The position numbers were made by a program, and so were the translations under genes. This document shows positions 5,686 through 13,612 of a DNA stretch of 59,742 nucleotides, piece by piece. Below the pieces are notes generated by a model. The model made no database searches. It saw nothing but the letters and a program-made list of their open reading frames with translations, and was not told the DNA's origin. The number at the start of each line of letters is the position of its first letter. Position 1 is the first letter of the stretch. The DNA is from a virus: the IMG/VR virus record IMGVR_UViG_3300005593_000003, positions 1 through 59,742 of that record; one strand, 5' to 3'.

Positions 5686-5913
5686 TCAGGGCAGAACGAC
5701 GCTTGGGTCCAGCAGCAGGTCGATTTGCAGGTCGATGATGGTGATCTGACGCTCGATCTCCGGGACAGCGCGCGCCAGCCCCGGAAGGTTTGCGAAATCG
5801 TGGGTGTCTTTGAGGATCTCCACGGTGCGCTTGAGGCAGCAAACCTCGTCTTTGAGCTTGACCGCGCGCCAGATGCGGCTTGGGTTCGTGATGATGAACA
5901 ACAGGGCTTCCAT
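5686..5913 (-). CDS. Hypothetical protein (75 aa)
   Basis: Unknown small protein. Its ATG at 5913 overlaps the TGA of the upstream phosphatase gene by one base, so translation is probably coupled. It begins MEALLFIITNPSRIW and continues as charged helices with a Cys-Cys pair near residue 25 and a hydrophobic Ile/Leu-rich C-terminal helix. Composition fits a small helical bundle or a partner protein. A longer frame starting at 5964 lies inside the upstream gene and is rejected. Confidence 0.6.
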   Translation of the reverse strand: MEALLFIITNPSRIWRAVKLKDEVCCLKRTVEILKDTHDFANLPGLARAVPEIERQITIIDLQIDLLLDPSVVLP

Positions 5914-6452
5914 CAGTAGTTGCCCTCCGCGACCTGACAGCAGAGCAGCCCCTTCGCGCGCCACATGGCGGTGTCGTCTTTGCGATCTTCAAAGGCGAGC
6001 TTGGGATCGAAACCGTCCATGCGGGCTTGCTCCAGCAGTTCTCCTTTGACGATGTGACTTGGGCGACGATCACCATCCTTGCGCATGTAGATGATCGGGC
6101 CGACGACTTTGCCTTGGTAGCTCGTCTGCTTCATCCAGTAATGCCATGCGTAGACGCGCACCGGGCAGTATTGGGTCATCAGCCAATTGTAGGTGACTTC
6201 ACGCTGCGCCTCGGGTCGCCCGGTGATGAAGATCACGCGATGGCCCTCGTAGAGCATGGCTTCAAGCAGGCGCCAGGTTTGCTCGATCGGCGCATCCTTT
6301 GCCACAGCGTCATCGCTCAAGAAGGCATCCCAGTCCTTTCGGAAGGGTTGTTCATAGGCGATGTTCGGATCGGGGGTGATGTGATGAAGACGGTGGCTGG
6401 CGTTTGCCAGCGTCCCGTCGATGTCGAAGACGATGTCCATGATGCGGCTCAC
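5913..6452 (-). CDS. HAD-superfamily phosphatase, polynucleotide 3'-phosphatase-like
   Basis: It probably removes phosphate groups from nucleic-acid ends or nucleotides in the cytoplasm. The HAD motif I FDIDGTLAN gives the nucleophile Asp10 and the acid/base Asp12. Motif II is the Thr of FITGRPE. A Lys-Gly pair followed by Glu-Asp-Arg and Asp-Asp near the C terminus fits motifs III and IV. The length (179 aa) matches the phosphatase half of T4-type polynucleotide kinase, which is known to end in a HAD domain. The kinase half is absent here, although a separate P-loop kinase is encoded at 8975-9592. Another nucleotide-type HAD substrate is possible. Confidence 0.8.
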   Translation of the reverse strand: MSRIMDIVFDIDGTLANASHRLHHITPDPNIAYEQPFRKDWDAFLSDDAVAKDAPIEQTWRLLEAMLYEGHRVIFITGRPEAQREVTYNWLMTQYCPVRVYAWHYWMKQTSYQGKVVGPIIYMRKDGDRRPSHIVKGELLEQARMDGFDPKLAFEDRKDDTAMWRAKGLLCCQVAEGNY

Positions 6453-6970
6453 TTCATGTCGTCAGGCAGGGCGGCATCGGTGATGCGCGCGTAGACCTTG
6501 CCAAGGCGGTTGTAGATCCAGCGGCCGATGTCCATCAGGAAGTCATCGAAGAAGTAGACGATCATCGAGAAGGGCCACAGAATGATCCAAGTGGCGATAC
6601 GCTCGATGTGCTTGCTAGCCCGGGCCTCATTGGGGAAGTAGATGCTTTCCTTGAAGGGCGTGCTGGGGGTTTTGCCTTTGTGGGTGCAGTCGAAACTATG
6701 CTTGGCATCATGCAAGGCACGCTGCACGCGACTGCTATGCATCCACCGGCGCCATTTGTAGAGCGACCAGACAGTGCCGATAGCAAGCGACAGGACGGTC
6801 AGGGAAATCAGCGTGACGGGGTCTGCCAGAAAGGCCAGATGAGACAGTCCGAAGAAGACGTAGCCCACCGCGAGATAGACGACCACCATGGCGGCTGCGA
6901 GGGTAAGGGATTCAAACCAGGCGGCCGCGCCGAATACGCTCAGTGTGATCAGAAGAAGGATGAAGTGCAT
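6449..6970 (-). CDS. Membrane protein (173 aa)
   Basis: A predicted inner-membrane protein of unknown function. Residues 1-21 and about 24-44 are hydrophobic and separated by only a short break. A third hydrophobic segment lies at about 50-75, and a fourth possible one (Ile-Leu-Trp-Pro-Phe-Ser-Met-Ile-Val-Tyr-Phe) is near 130. The loop between them is basic and His/Lys-rich. The ATG lies 14 bp downstream of an operator palindrome with AGGAG between them, so the leader would be very short. It overlaps the phosphatase gene by 4 bp. Confidence 0.7.
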   Translation of the reverse strand: MHFILLLITLSVFGAAAWFESLTLAAAMVVVYLAVGYVFFGLSHLAFLADPVTLISLTVLSLAIGTVWSLYKWRRWMHSSRVQRALHDAKHSFDCTHKGKTPSTPFKESIYFPNEARASKHIERIATWIILWPFSMIVYFFDDFLMDIGRWIYNRLGKVYARITDAALPDDMK

Positions 6971-6983
6971 GTTGTGCTCCTGT

Positions 6984-6999
6984 TAGTCAGTTGTGACTT
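6984..6999. promoter_or_regulatory. Palindromic operator, site 4
   Basis: TAGTCA-GTTG-TGACTT between the leftward genes at 7022 and 6970. It lies only 14 bp before the ATG at 6970. A clear leftward -10 is not seen. Confidence 0.7.
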
Positions 7000-7021
7000 A
7001 CTTTAGCAGGCAAATGAAGTC

Positions 7022-7333
7022 TCACCAACTGCCAAATTCAGGGCCGGAACTCTCGATGTCGATCAGGCGCTGGATCTCCGTCCACTCTGCGATCTGAAAG
7101 CGCTCCCAGGCAGATCGGGTCAGATAGACAGGCTGCGGGTTGATGAAATCAGGGGCGGCGATCAGAAACCCGCGGCTGTGCAGGGTGGCGCCGGCGTCGA
7201 TGTCTGTGACATTGCGCACCATGAAGCCATCGGACTGCATGTAGACGGCATAGTCCTTCAGCTCGGGCATGGTCATGCTGTCAACAATGCGACGCAGGAG
7301 CCCGCCGGGGGTTCTGTCGACCTTTTCTACCAT
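7022..7333 (-). CDS. Hypothetical protein (103 aa)
   Basis: Unknown. Its start overlaps the end of the 7327-8094 gene by 7 bp, indicating translational coupling. The first half is basic (Arg-Thr-Pro-Gly-Gly-Leu-Leu-Arg-Arg). The second half is beta-like with a Pro-Asp-Phe-Ile-Asn-Pro-Gln-Pro turn, then an acidic helix ending Gly-Pro-Glu-Phe-Gly-Ser-Trp. No transmembrane segment is visible. The two overlapping genes may make a protein pair. Confidence 0.6.
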   Translation of the reverse strand: MVEKVDRTPGGLLRRIVDSMTMPELKDYAVYMQSDGFMVRNVTDIDAGATLHSRGFLIAAPDFINPQPVYLTRSAWERFQIAEWTEIQRLIDIESSGPEFGSW

Positions 7334-8094
7334 TCACCGAAGGCCTCTTGCTGTTCAGCGCTGTCGAGGGTGAAGTCCTCTAGCTGCGAGACAAGCCTCT
7401 CTTCAGGAGAGGGTGGCAGCTCAGCTTTCTTCACCGGGATTTCAGTGCCGTCGCTGAGAACATAGACCAGCTGTCCGTCGGCTTTCCATAACAACTCGCC
7501 ATCGGTCTCTTTGATGCTGATCTTTTGCTCAACCTGTTTGCTGGTATTGTGCCATGCTTGAAGCACGTCAGATTCGATCTTAGCCGCGGAAATGGAGCCG
7601 CTTGCGATGGTTGAGCCTTCCAGCGCTATCGCCTTGCCCCACTCTGCCTCCATTTCCTTCATCTTATCTCTCGTAAGGATGCCGCCGGAGGCCTTGGGTG
7701 CGAAAGTGCCCATCCCGAGATGCGCGTCGAGCGCCTCTCTGGTAATGTCCCTCTTTGCCTTCATAAGATCAGCCTTGAGGAGGGTGTGATCCTTCCGCTC
7801 TTGCTCGACCATGGCGGTCTTTTCGCCTATGCTCGCTTTGTGGAATGCATCCTCCAGCTTCTTCGCGGCGGCGGTGAAGTCCTCGAAGCTCTTTGCTGCA
7901 TCCCCAATCGACGATCCGGGCAGCTTTGTCCATTTCATTTCTGGAAACGTGGTCTTCACGGGCTCTTTTGGCTTGAGTGCTTCAGGCATATCCTTTGAGG
8001 CAGGCTTATCCGTCGAGAAGGGTTTGTCCAAACCACCCGGGCGACCTAGCAGTGCGCCGATGCCGTGTTTGATCTTTTGATTGACATAGCTCAT
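7327..8094 (-). CDS. Hypothetical coiled, Lys/Glu-rich protein (255 aa)
   Basis: Unknown family. GAGGGAAAAC lies just before the ATG at 8094. The N-terminal 60 residues are Lys/Pro-rich and look disordered. Residues about 65-130 form a likely long helix or coiled coil (Glu-Asp-Phe-Thr-Ala-Ala-Ala-Lys-Lys-Leu-Glu). The C-terminal part has a short beta segment (Gly-Gln-Leu-Val-Tyr-Val-Leu-Ser-Asp-Gly-Thr) and an acidic tail ending GEW. The next gene ends in GSW, a similar tail. The acidic tail and the linker-like start suggest a protein that binds other proteins. Confidence 0.65.
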   Translation of the reverse strand: MSYVNQKIKHGIGALLGRPGGLDKPFSTDKPASKDMPEALKPKEPVKTTFPEMKWTKLPGSSIGDAAKSFEDFTAAAKKLEDAFHKASIGEKTAMVEQERKDHTLLKADLMKAKRDITREALDAHLGMGTFAPKASGGILTRDKMKEMEAEWGKAIALEGSTIASGSISAAKIESDVLQAWHNTSKQVEQKISIKETDGELLWKADGQLVYVLSDGTEIPVKKAELPPSPEERLVSQLEDFTLDSAEQQEAFGEW

Positions 8095-8117
8095 GTTTTC
8101 CCTCGTATCCTTTCTTC

Positions 8118-8366
8118 ATGTCCGACCTCACCCTGCTAAAAATAGCCCAGATGAACCCGTCTATGGTTCCCTTACATCTTATCGCCCGAGCGTATCTCCT
8201 CGGGGACGCCAAGGTGCGTGCCGCGATGATTGACAGAGCTTTGCAGGCGCAGGGTCACACCGAGATGCAGCGCCAGGCCATTCGATCGGTGTTGATGATA
8301 AGCAAAAGGGCCTCCTTGGAGGCCCTCGATGCGGCCGGAGCCTTCGACGCTTTGACGTGCCACTAA
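8118..8366 (+). CDS. Possible hypothetical protein (82 aa), opposite strand
   Basis: A rightward frame in the gap between two leftward genes. The peptide looks protein-like (helical, with Leu-Ile-Ala-Arg-Ala-Tyr-Leu-Leu-Gly-Asp near residue 22), but there is no Shine-Dalgarno sequence before the ATG, and the frame contains the leftward terminator at 8304-8325. It may be chance. Transcription from the opposite side of the 8094 start would be needed. Confidence 0.35.
   Translation: MSDLTLLKIAQMNPSMVPLHLIARAYLLGDAKVRAAMIDRALQAQGHTEMQRQAIRSVLMISKRASLEALDAAGAFDALTCH
8304..8325 (-). terminator. Intrinsic terminator, leftward
   Basis: Read leftward, GGGCCTCC-AA-GGAGGCCC (8325-8308) is followed by TTTT. 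It lies about 40 bp beyond the stop of the leftward HD-domain gene ending at 8367. Confidence 0.75.
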
Positions 8367-8978
8367 TCAGGCGATGATATAGGGCCGCGTGATCCGCCGT
8401 TCGGGGAAGAGGGCGTTGTAGCGCATCACGAAGTTGGCGTAAGCGTAAGGGGGCAGCTGGGGGTTGATGATCACTTGGTCATCAGGGATGCACAGATGGG
8501 GCTCTGGCGGCGCGTAGTTCTCTTTGAGGTCGCGCACTTCGGTGTTGAGCATGATGGCGTCGAGTTCTTTGATTTCGGCGCAATCCCACATGTCAGGGTC
8601 GATTTCGTGATCTTCAAAGATCATCCGGGTGACGTTGGTCTCATGCCCCTTGATGGAGGGACACTTGCGTTTCAGGGGCGTGACAATCTCGCCGATCCAA
8701 GCTTCGCCTGCATCATGCAGTAGGGCTGCGCGGGCAAGGTCGATATTGCTACCCTCATGCAAATCCTCGGCCCAATACGACATGATGGTCGAATGCTGTG
8801 CGACGGAGTAATACCCGTTGGTATAGCCGTTAAAACGGCTCTGGTTCGCCAATGAGATGGCGACAGTTGACATGTCGATCATGTCTCGCTGAGGGTTTGT
8901 GAAGTCAATCTTGGCTCCACCCAGTGTCCAAAGTTCCGTGTCTTTGGTTTCCATCATTGTCGTGACTGGCAATGTCAT
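8367..8978 (-). CDS. HD-domain phosphohydrolase, YfbR-like nucleotidase
   Basis: A likely metal-dependent hydrolase of nucleoside monophosphates that would adjust the nucleotide pool. The motif order fits the HD superfamily: His in SVAQHS (about residue 60), the His-Asp pair in LLHDAGEAWIGEI (about residues 88-100) and a distal Asp in Glu-Leu-Asp-Ala-Ile-Met-Leu. The length of 203 aa is normal for YfbR-type 5'-nucleotidases, which are common in phages. It overlaps the upstream kinase gene by 4 bp, so the two are probably made together. A (p)ppGpp hydrolase role is less likely given the short length. Confidence 0.8.
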   Translation of the reverse strand: MTLPVTTMMETKDTELWTLGGAKIDFTNPQRDMIDMSTVAISLANQSRFNGYTNGYYSVAQHSTIMSYWAEDLHEGSNIDLARAALLHDAGEAWIGEIVTPLKRKCPSIKGHETNVTRMIFEDHEIDPDMWDCAEIKELDAIMLNTEVRDLKENYAPPEPHLCIPDDQVIINPQLPPYAYANFVMRYNALFPERRITRPYIIA

Positions 8979-9592
8979 GCTCCCGTTCTCAATCGCGTAT
9001 CTCTAGCGCCGTTAATCCAATCTGTGAGGGGTGATTGAAGAATCGCTCTCCGAAGGCCTTCCAAAGAAGTCCCTGGATTATGAATGGTGAAGTCCACCAG
9101 GCTACGATCGTAGCTGTCGAACTCCCACTCACTAGCTTCCTTTAGCCCGCTCAATACCTCTACGACGACACCACCAGCTCTTTTGTAAGCCGCGCCCTGC
9201 TGTCTTCGTACACTTCCAAAGCTGTAACCGTTGGGTGACTTATTGTCACCCCAAAACTGTCCCGAGGGTGTCACATTTTGTCGCAAGACGGAACGAATAG
9301 CGATTTCAGGAATTGCTTCATCCCCCAAAAGCGCTTCCACAAGATTGCCATATTCCCCAAGCAGCTGTCGAACTTGCCATTTCTTGCCGAAAACCGTGAC
9401 GAAACGTAGCTTTCCTTCTTGAGAATATACGTCTTCAGGGGTCAGGCCCGCAAGGTCCATGACGTGACGCCGGATGATGTCGCCATCGTCCACTGGCTCG
9501 ATTCCGAATAGTTCGGTAAGTAAGCGCTGAGTTGTTGTTTTCCCTGAGCCTGGAGCGCCGCAGAGTGCGATCAAAGTCGATGTTCTCGACAT
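8975..9592 (-). CDS. P-loop nucleotide or polynucleotide kinase
   Basis: A probable kinase transferring phosphate from ATP to a nucleotide or nucleic-acid end. The Walker A motif GAPGSGKTT lies at residues 12-20 straight after a hydrophobic strand, as in the AAA_18/adenylate-kinase-like group. Acidic residues in Val-Asp-Asp-Gly-Asp follow at about 34-38. The C-terminal Arg/Asp-rich segment could be the lid. The length is 205 aa. The neighbouring HD hydrolase and HAD phosphatase suggest a nucleotide-salvage or end-repair set. The substrate cannot be told from sequence alone. AAGGAAAG lies before the start. Confidence 0.75.
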   Translation of the reverse strand: MSRTSTLIALCGAPGSGKTTTQRLLTELFGIEPVDDGDIIRRHVMDLAGLTPEDVYSQEGKLRFVTVFGKKWQVRQLLGEYGNLVEALLGDEAIPEIAIRSVLRQNVTPSGQFWGDNKSPNGYSFGSVRRQQGAAYKRAGGVVVEVLSGLKEASEWEFDSYDRSLVDFTIHNPGTSLEGLRRAILQSPLTDWINGARDTRLRTGA

Positions 9593-9605
9593 GTTCTTTC
9601 CTTGG

Positions 9606-9632
9606 TTGGAATCAGTGTTAGCTGACTATAGC
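9606..9632 (-). promoter_or_regulatory. Degenerate operator-like sequence
   Basis: Read leftward, TATAGTCAGC...ACTGATTCC resembles the operator with 4 extra bases between the half sites. It lies 14-40 bp upstream of the kinase start at 9592. It is weak and may be a decayed site. Confidence 0.3.
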
Positions 9633-9649
9633 AGCAAGCCGCCGCGCTG

Positions 9650-11140
9650 TTAAGCGGCGAGCTTGAAGCCAAGACCAAGGGCGTCGAACTCCTGACCCTT
9701 CTTGAGGATGTTTTCAGCGAAGCCCGGGGTTGCCTCGACAATGGCCCTGCGAGCGCGGGCGTGCTTCTTGAGGTACTTGTTGCCGATGTCGCTGTAGTCC
9801 ACGACGAAGCAGATGTTCGGAAGCCCACCTTTCTTTTCTCGCAGACCGCGCCCGATGCGCTGGCGCAATGCGACCTCAGCTTTCCCGCCCCCGGCAAGAA
9901 TCACCATCCCTACGGCCGGCACGTCCACACCCACATCGAGAATGGTCGAGCCGATCAGCACTGCGGTCTCGCCAGACTTTAGGCGATTGAGGGCGCGCTG
10001 ACGCTGGTCATTATCATGGGCGCCGTGAATGAACTCTGTGGCAAATCCTAATTTGCGGCAGTTGTCTCGTAGCGTAACTCCATGTGCCTTACGCTGCACC
10101 AAGATCATCACCGGCAGTCCGAGCTTTCGGGCGAACTCGACGCGAGACACAATATCGGCATTGCGCATGTCGTTCTTCACCACACCGATGTCATACGCTT
10201 TCTGCCAGCTGTAGAACTGCTTGAGGTCTTTGGGCGGCGGGACATCGCGATACTGGAAGATCGGACGTGCAAGGATGTTGCGCTCGATCAGCATCTTCTC
10301 GGGGATGCTAATGCCGATCTGACCCGAGACACCCATGAGCCGCATATTGGCCTCTGCATCCGCGCGCATGAACGGGGTCGCGGTCAGGGCAAGCCTGTAT
10401 CGCGCGTTCACCATCTCATTCATCACCTTGAAGTACGTCTCCGACCCCGCCTCATGCGCCTCCTCAAGAATGCAAAACTCGAACATATGCAGCAGCTTGG
10501 TGGTGGCGCCCATGGTTTCGGGGTTCGACAGCCGCGCATCGAGGGTTTGGATCATACCGACGTTCACCCCGCGGGTTGGACGCCATTCGCCGTCACCCAT
10601 AACGCCCACCTTGAAGCCGGCTTGCTCAAAGCCGTCCTTCATCTGGTACATCAGCACCTGACGTGTCGTGATAAACAGGGTAGGGCGCATGATGCGTTTC
10701 ACCGCGGTGCGTGCGATCATCGACTTGCCGCCACCGGTAGCGACCTGGGCGATCATAGCGCCGTACTTCTCAAGCCTGCGTACCGTCTCGGGCTGATAGT
10801 CATACCGAGGGTCGATGTCGAAGGGGTTCACAGCCGCGTAAGCCTCATCCAGGGGCGGGCCTAACGGGGCGGGTAGGGGCTTTCTGCGTACCGTGACCTG
10901 ATAACCCTCCTGACGCAGCTTATCGACCGCAGAGGCCAGAAAGCCCGCAGGGAAGATGCCTGTCGAAAACTCCAGAAAGCTTGTGCGCCCATCCCAGCCT
11001 TGGTTCTTACCCCGGCCTGTATGCTCGGCTCCGTCCACATAGTAGCTGAGCTGATCCGAGACGATTAGCTTCGCCTCGATGTCGGCTTCCATCATGCGGG
11101 CCTTCACCGCATTCGCAACTATGAGAACATGCTCAGACAT
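9650..11140 (-). CDS. Superfamily 2 DNA/RNA helicase (UvsW/SSL2-like)
   Basis: An ATP-dependent helicase, probably for recombination, fork repair or the replication switch, as known for T4 UvsW. Walker A is ATGGGKS (about residue 137). The Walker B box reads EEAH instead of DEAH. LTATPF gives motif III. A C-terminal helicase domain ends in QRIGRGLREKKGG, the arginine-finger motif VI. The N-terminal 100 residues include a UvsW-like small domain (Tyr-Tyr-Val-Asp-Gly-Ala-Glu-His). The size of 496 aa matches the family. It is the first gene of the leftward block and is transcribed from the operator-bearing region at 11176-11206. Confidence 0.85.
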   Translation of the reverse strand: MSEHVLIVANAVKARMMEADIEAKLIVSDQLSYYVDGAEHTGRGKNQGWDGRTSFLEFSTGIFPAGFLASAVDKLRQEGYQVTVRRKPLPAPLGPPLDEAYAAVNPFDIDPRYDYQPETVRRLEKYGAMIAQVATGGGKSMIARTAVKRIMRPTLFITTRQVLMYQMKDGFEQAGFKVGVMGDGEWRPTRGVNVGMIQTLDARLSNPETMGATTKLLHMFEFCILEEAHEAGSETYFKVMNEMVNARYRLALTATPFMRADAEANMRLMGVSGQIGISIPEKMLIERNILARPIFQYRDVPPPKDLKQFYSWQKAYDIGVVKNDMRNADIVSRVEFARKLGLPVMILVQRKAHGVTLRDNCRKLGFATEFIHGAHDNDQRQRALNRLKSGETAVLIGSTILDVGVDVPAVGMVILAGGGKAEVALRQRIGRGLREKKGGLPNICFVVDYSDIGNKYLKKHARARRAIVEATPGFAENILKKGQEFDALGLGFKLAA

Positions 11141-11175
11141 GACATTACCTTGCTACAAAGGGGTTTATCTTATAC

Positions 11176-11206
11176 ATTATAACTCAGAAATGACTTACCT
11201 TATACC
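11176..11206. promoter_or_regulatory. Divergent promoter with operator site 5
   Basis: AACTCA-GAAA-TGACTT at 11181-11196 lies between the leftward helicase gene and the rightward ParB gene. Leftward, the palindrome runs into a perfect TATAAT (11181-11176). Rightward, it runs into ACCTTATACC. One operator could control both directions. Confidence 0.75.
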
Positions 11207-11227
11207 CCTCCTTCAGGCAAGGACAGC

Positions 11228-11884
11228 ATGAACCTCATCCATACAGATCCCCGCACATTAAGCCCAAATCCCTGGAACCCGAACCATGTCTCCCCGGAAG
11301 GTATGGAGCGTCTCACCGAAAGTCTTCGGCGCCACGGCTGGGTAAAGCCCGCGCTTGTGCGTGAGACAGACACGGGCCTTGAAATCCTCGGCGGTCAACA
11401 TCGCATCGAAGCCTCGATCGTCCTGGGCAATGAGACAGTCCCGGTTCTCAATCTCGGTCGCTTGAGTGACGAGCGCGCCAAGGAGATCGGTCTGATCGAC
11501 AACGCCCGTTACGGTAGCGATGACGCGGATGAACTGGCGGCCATCATCAAAGACCTTGGCGGCAGCGAGATCATCTCGGAGTTTCTACCCTTCTCTGATG
11601 CCGAACTGGCCTCCCTCGCGACCGACATTGATGTGGATGACATCGACGACATGATCGACGGCACCCACGACAGCACCGGTGAGCCGGAAGAGAAGCCCGA
11701 GCGGCCGCCCAAGACCCACACCATCATGCGCTTCAAGATCTCCATTCAAGACGAAGACCTGGTGCGGGAGCTGATCGAGGAGATCAAACGAGATCAGGAG
11801 TTCGTCGAGGAAGACGATCTCACCAATGCCGGGGATGCCCTGGTCTATCTTGCTCAACAAATGAAGGAAGCCGAACATGGCTAA
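11228..11884 (+). CDS. ParB-like N-terminal domain protein 1
   Basis: A ParB/Srx-fold protein. The first 90 residues match the ParB nuclease/CTPase-like domain: Leu-Ser-Pro-Asn-Pro-Trp-Asn-Pro-Asn, then GLEILGGQHRIEAS carrying the conserved Gly-Gly-x-His-Arg phosphate-binding motif. The middle is acidic (four Asp-Asp pairs near 130-145), and the C-terminal part is a charged helix. It lacks the usual ParB helix-turn-helix, so a partition role is unlikely. It overlaps the next ParB gene by 8 bp and leads a cassette with an ABC ATPase and a GNAT protein. In phages such ParB domains are often tied to DNA modification enzymes, which is the reading I favour. Confidence 0.8.
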   Translation: MNLIHTDPRTLSPNPWNPNHVSPEGMERLTESLRRHGWVKPALVRETDTGLEILGGQHRIEASIVLGNETVPVLNLGRLSDERAKEIGLIDNARYGSDDADELAAIIKDLGGSEIISEFLPFSDAELASLATDIDVDDIDDMIDGTHDSTGEPEEKPERPPKTHTIMRFKISIQDEDLVRELIEEIKRDQEFVEEDDLTNAGDALVYLAQQMKEAEHG

Positions 11885-12557
11885 AGAGATCGACATCAAC
11901 GACCTCTCCATTGAGGCAGTCGACATCGACTACCCCAAACCAGCGGAGAACAACAACAAGGTTCACACGCCCGCATCTGTCGCGCGTCAGGCTAAGTCCC
12001 TCGCGGCCCTCGGGCAGATCACCCCGATCATCCTGGCTGAAGACGGCGAGATCATCGCCGGACACGGTCGGGTCATGGCTGCCAAAGAGCTTGGCTGGAA
12101 GAAGATCAAGGCCATCACGCTGCCTGTTGACGCCGAGACGGCGCGCAAGATGCGCATTGCTGACAACCTCGCATCGAACCAAAACTACGACATCGACGCA
12201 CTGACCAACGAGCTGAAGGACTTGAACCTTCGCGACGAGCTGGAAAACTTCATCGGCGACGATCGGATGATCGACAATCTGGAAACCGCGCTCGACACGC
12301 TGGCGGAGATGGATCGCGACAGCTTCGTCAAAGACCTCGATGAAGCCGTGGATGTCTACGCCTCGGAATCCGACGGCTTGATGGATGAAATCGACCAGAA
12401 GGATGTGATGCTCAAGACTGTCTTTGAGTTCAATGGCCTCAAACCCAAGGAGGCGCGGCGGGTCAATCTGTTCATGGCGCTGATCAAGGGCAAGAGCGGC
12501 GCGGAGGCAAAAGAAGCCTTCCTTGAGCATGTGGAGAAGACCATTGCCGAAGGATGA
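11877..12557 (+). CDS. ParB-like N-terminal domain protein 2
   Basis: A second ParB/Srx-fold protein, distinct in sequence from the first. IIAGHGRVMAAKELG (about residues 58-72) is the Gly-His-Gly-Arg form of the motif seen in phage ParB proteins beside DNA methylases. The motif is followed by MRIADNLASNQNYD, also typical. The C-terminal 100 residues are acidic and helical with no recognised domain. The start overlaps the first ParB gene by 8 bp, so the pair is probably made in fixed ratio. Two adjacent unequal ParB domains suggest a heteromeric complex. The exact activity is unknown. Confidence 0.8.
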   Translation: MAKEIDINDLSIEAVDIDYPKPAENNNKVHTPASVARQAKSLAALGQITPIILAEDGEIIAGHGRVMAAKELGWKKIKAITLPVDAETARKMRIADNLASNQNYDIDALTNELKDLNLRDELENFIGDDRMIDNLETALDTLAEMDRDSFVKDLDEAVDVYASESDGLMDEIDQKDVMLKTVFEFNGLKPKEARRVNLFMALIKGKSGAEAKEAFLEHVEKTIAEG

Positions 12558-12909
12558 GAATAGCAATGTTCGGCCGCTGTTTGCCGACATTCGCACGCCC
12601 GAAGAGCTTTCAAGCGCCGCTGAGCTTTACGAAGAGCGCTGCAAGTCCAGTTCGATCCGCGACACGGTCGCTCAGTTTCAGAGCCAGATCGCAGAGGTCG
12701 GTGACGAAAACATCCATGGCGTGATCTGCATGGTCATCACCAAGGATCCGTCTCAGGGGACGTATTCTTTCACGCCATCATGCTACGAGACCGACATGGC
12801 CTATGCGATGACAGTCGCCACGCTCGCCATGCTGGAGCGCCTAATCCACGACGAAGCTGAGAACTTCCGCATCGAGGGTTTGGTCGAAGACTGCGAAGAC
12901 GATCTCTGA
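12529..12909 (+). CDS. Hypothetical protein (about 126 aa)
   Basis: Unknown family. The frame is open from a TTG at 12523. ATG 12529 is listed here, but TTG 12544 has the better ribosome site (GGAGAAGA), so the start is uncertain. The protein is acidic. It has a helical first half (Glu-Leu-Tyr-Glu-Glu-Arg-Cys-Lys), a hydrophobic strand-like segment (Val-Ile-Cys-Met-Val-Ile-Thr) near residue 68, and a helix near the C terminus ending Glu-Asp-Asp-Leu. It lies between the ParB pair and the ATPase and probably belongs to the same module. Confidence 0.6.
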   Translation: MWRRPLPKDENSNVRPLFADIRTPEELSSAAELYEERCKSSSIRDTVAQFQSQIAEVGDENIHGVICMVITKDPSQGTYSFTPSCYETDMAYAMTVATLAMLERLIHDEAENFRIEGLVEDCEDDL

Positions 12910-12946
12910 CGAGAGACGCCCGAAGACCCTTCTTATGGAGGGCTTC

Positions 12947-13612
12947 ATGTCCAACTCTACCCATCACGTCATCAACGTGAGCTTCCCCACACAGGTCAAA
13001 AAGACCGACCGCGTCATCGACGTGGCCGAAAGCTTCGGCATTGGTCTGGCTGACGGGCAATTCACCATCTTCAAGGACTTCGAGGTCGATCTTGAGCAAG
13101 GCGCTCGGGTCTACATCACCGGTCAGTCTGGCGCCGGCAAGTCGATCCTGCTGCGCGAGCTTGAGCGTCAACTGAGCGAGGCGGGCAAAAGTGTCGCCAA
13201 TATCGACAACGTGGAGCTCGATCCCGATCTGCCGCTGATCGACCAGCTCGGCAAATCCACCAACGAAGCCACGCGGCTGCTAACCACCGCGGGGATCACG
13301 GATGCCTATCTCTTCGTGCGCAAGCCCGGTGAGCTTTCTGACGGTCAGCGATACCGGGCTCGGCTGGCAAAGGTGCTTGAAGCCGATGCTGATGTTTGGG
13401 TCGCTGACGAGTTTGGCGCTGTTCTTGACCGTGTTGTCGCAAAAGCCGTGGCTTACGGGATCGCTAAGAACGCGGTGCGTTTGGGTAAGACCCTGATCGT
13501 CGCGACCACACACCTCGATCTGAAAGAAGAGATCGGGCCGACGCTTTTCGTCAACAAGCGCTACCACGACCGCATCGAGGTTGAGCAGAACGACGTGGAG
13601 CCGAGCGCATGA
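12947..13612 (+). CDS. ABC-type ATPase (soluble), COG2401-like half
   Basis: A stand-alone ABC ATPase without membrane partners. Walker A is GQSGAGKS at residues 59-66, the signature is LSDGQRYRARLA (about residue 130), Walker B is VWVADEF, and a switch His is in ATTHLD. The start at 12947 is chosen because GGAGGG sits just before it; an ATG at 12935 overlaps that site. The known arrangement of an ABC ATPase joined to an acetyltransferase-like domain (COG2401) is echoed here as two separate genes, this one and the GNAT protein at 13793. I infer that it powers or positions the GNAT enzyme on DNA. It is not a transporter. Confidence 0.8.
   Translation: MSNSTHHVINVSFPTQVKKTDRVIDVAESFGIGLADGQFTIFKDFEVDLEQGARVYITGQSGAGKSILLRELERQLSEAGKSVANIDNVELDPDLPLIDQLGKSTNEATRLLTTAGITDAYLFVRKPGELSDGQRYRARLAKVLEADADVWVADEFGAVLDRVVAKAVAYGIAKNAVRLGKTLIVATTHLDLKEEIGPTLFVNKRYHDRIEVEQNDVEPSA

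Noticed and set aside
11228-12557. Plasmid-type partition system
   Set aside because: There is no ParA-type ATPase with a deviant Walker motif, no ParB helix-turn-helix and no obvious centromere repeats beside the ParB-like genes.
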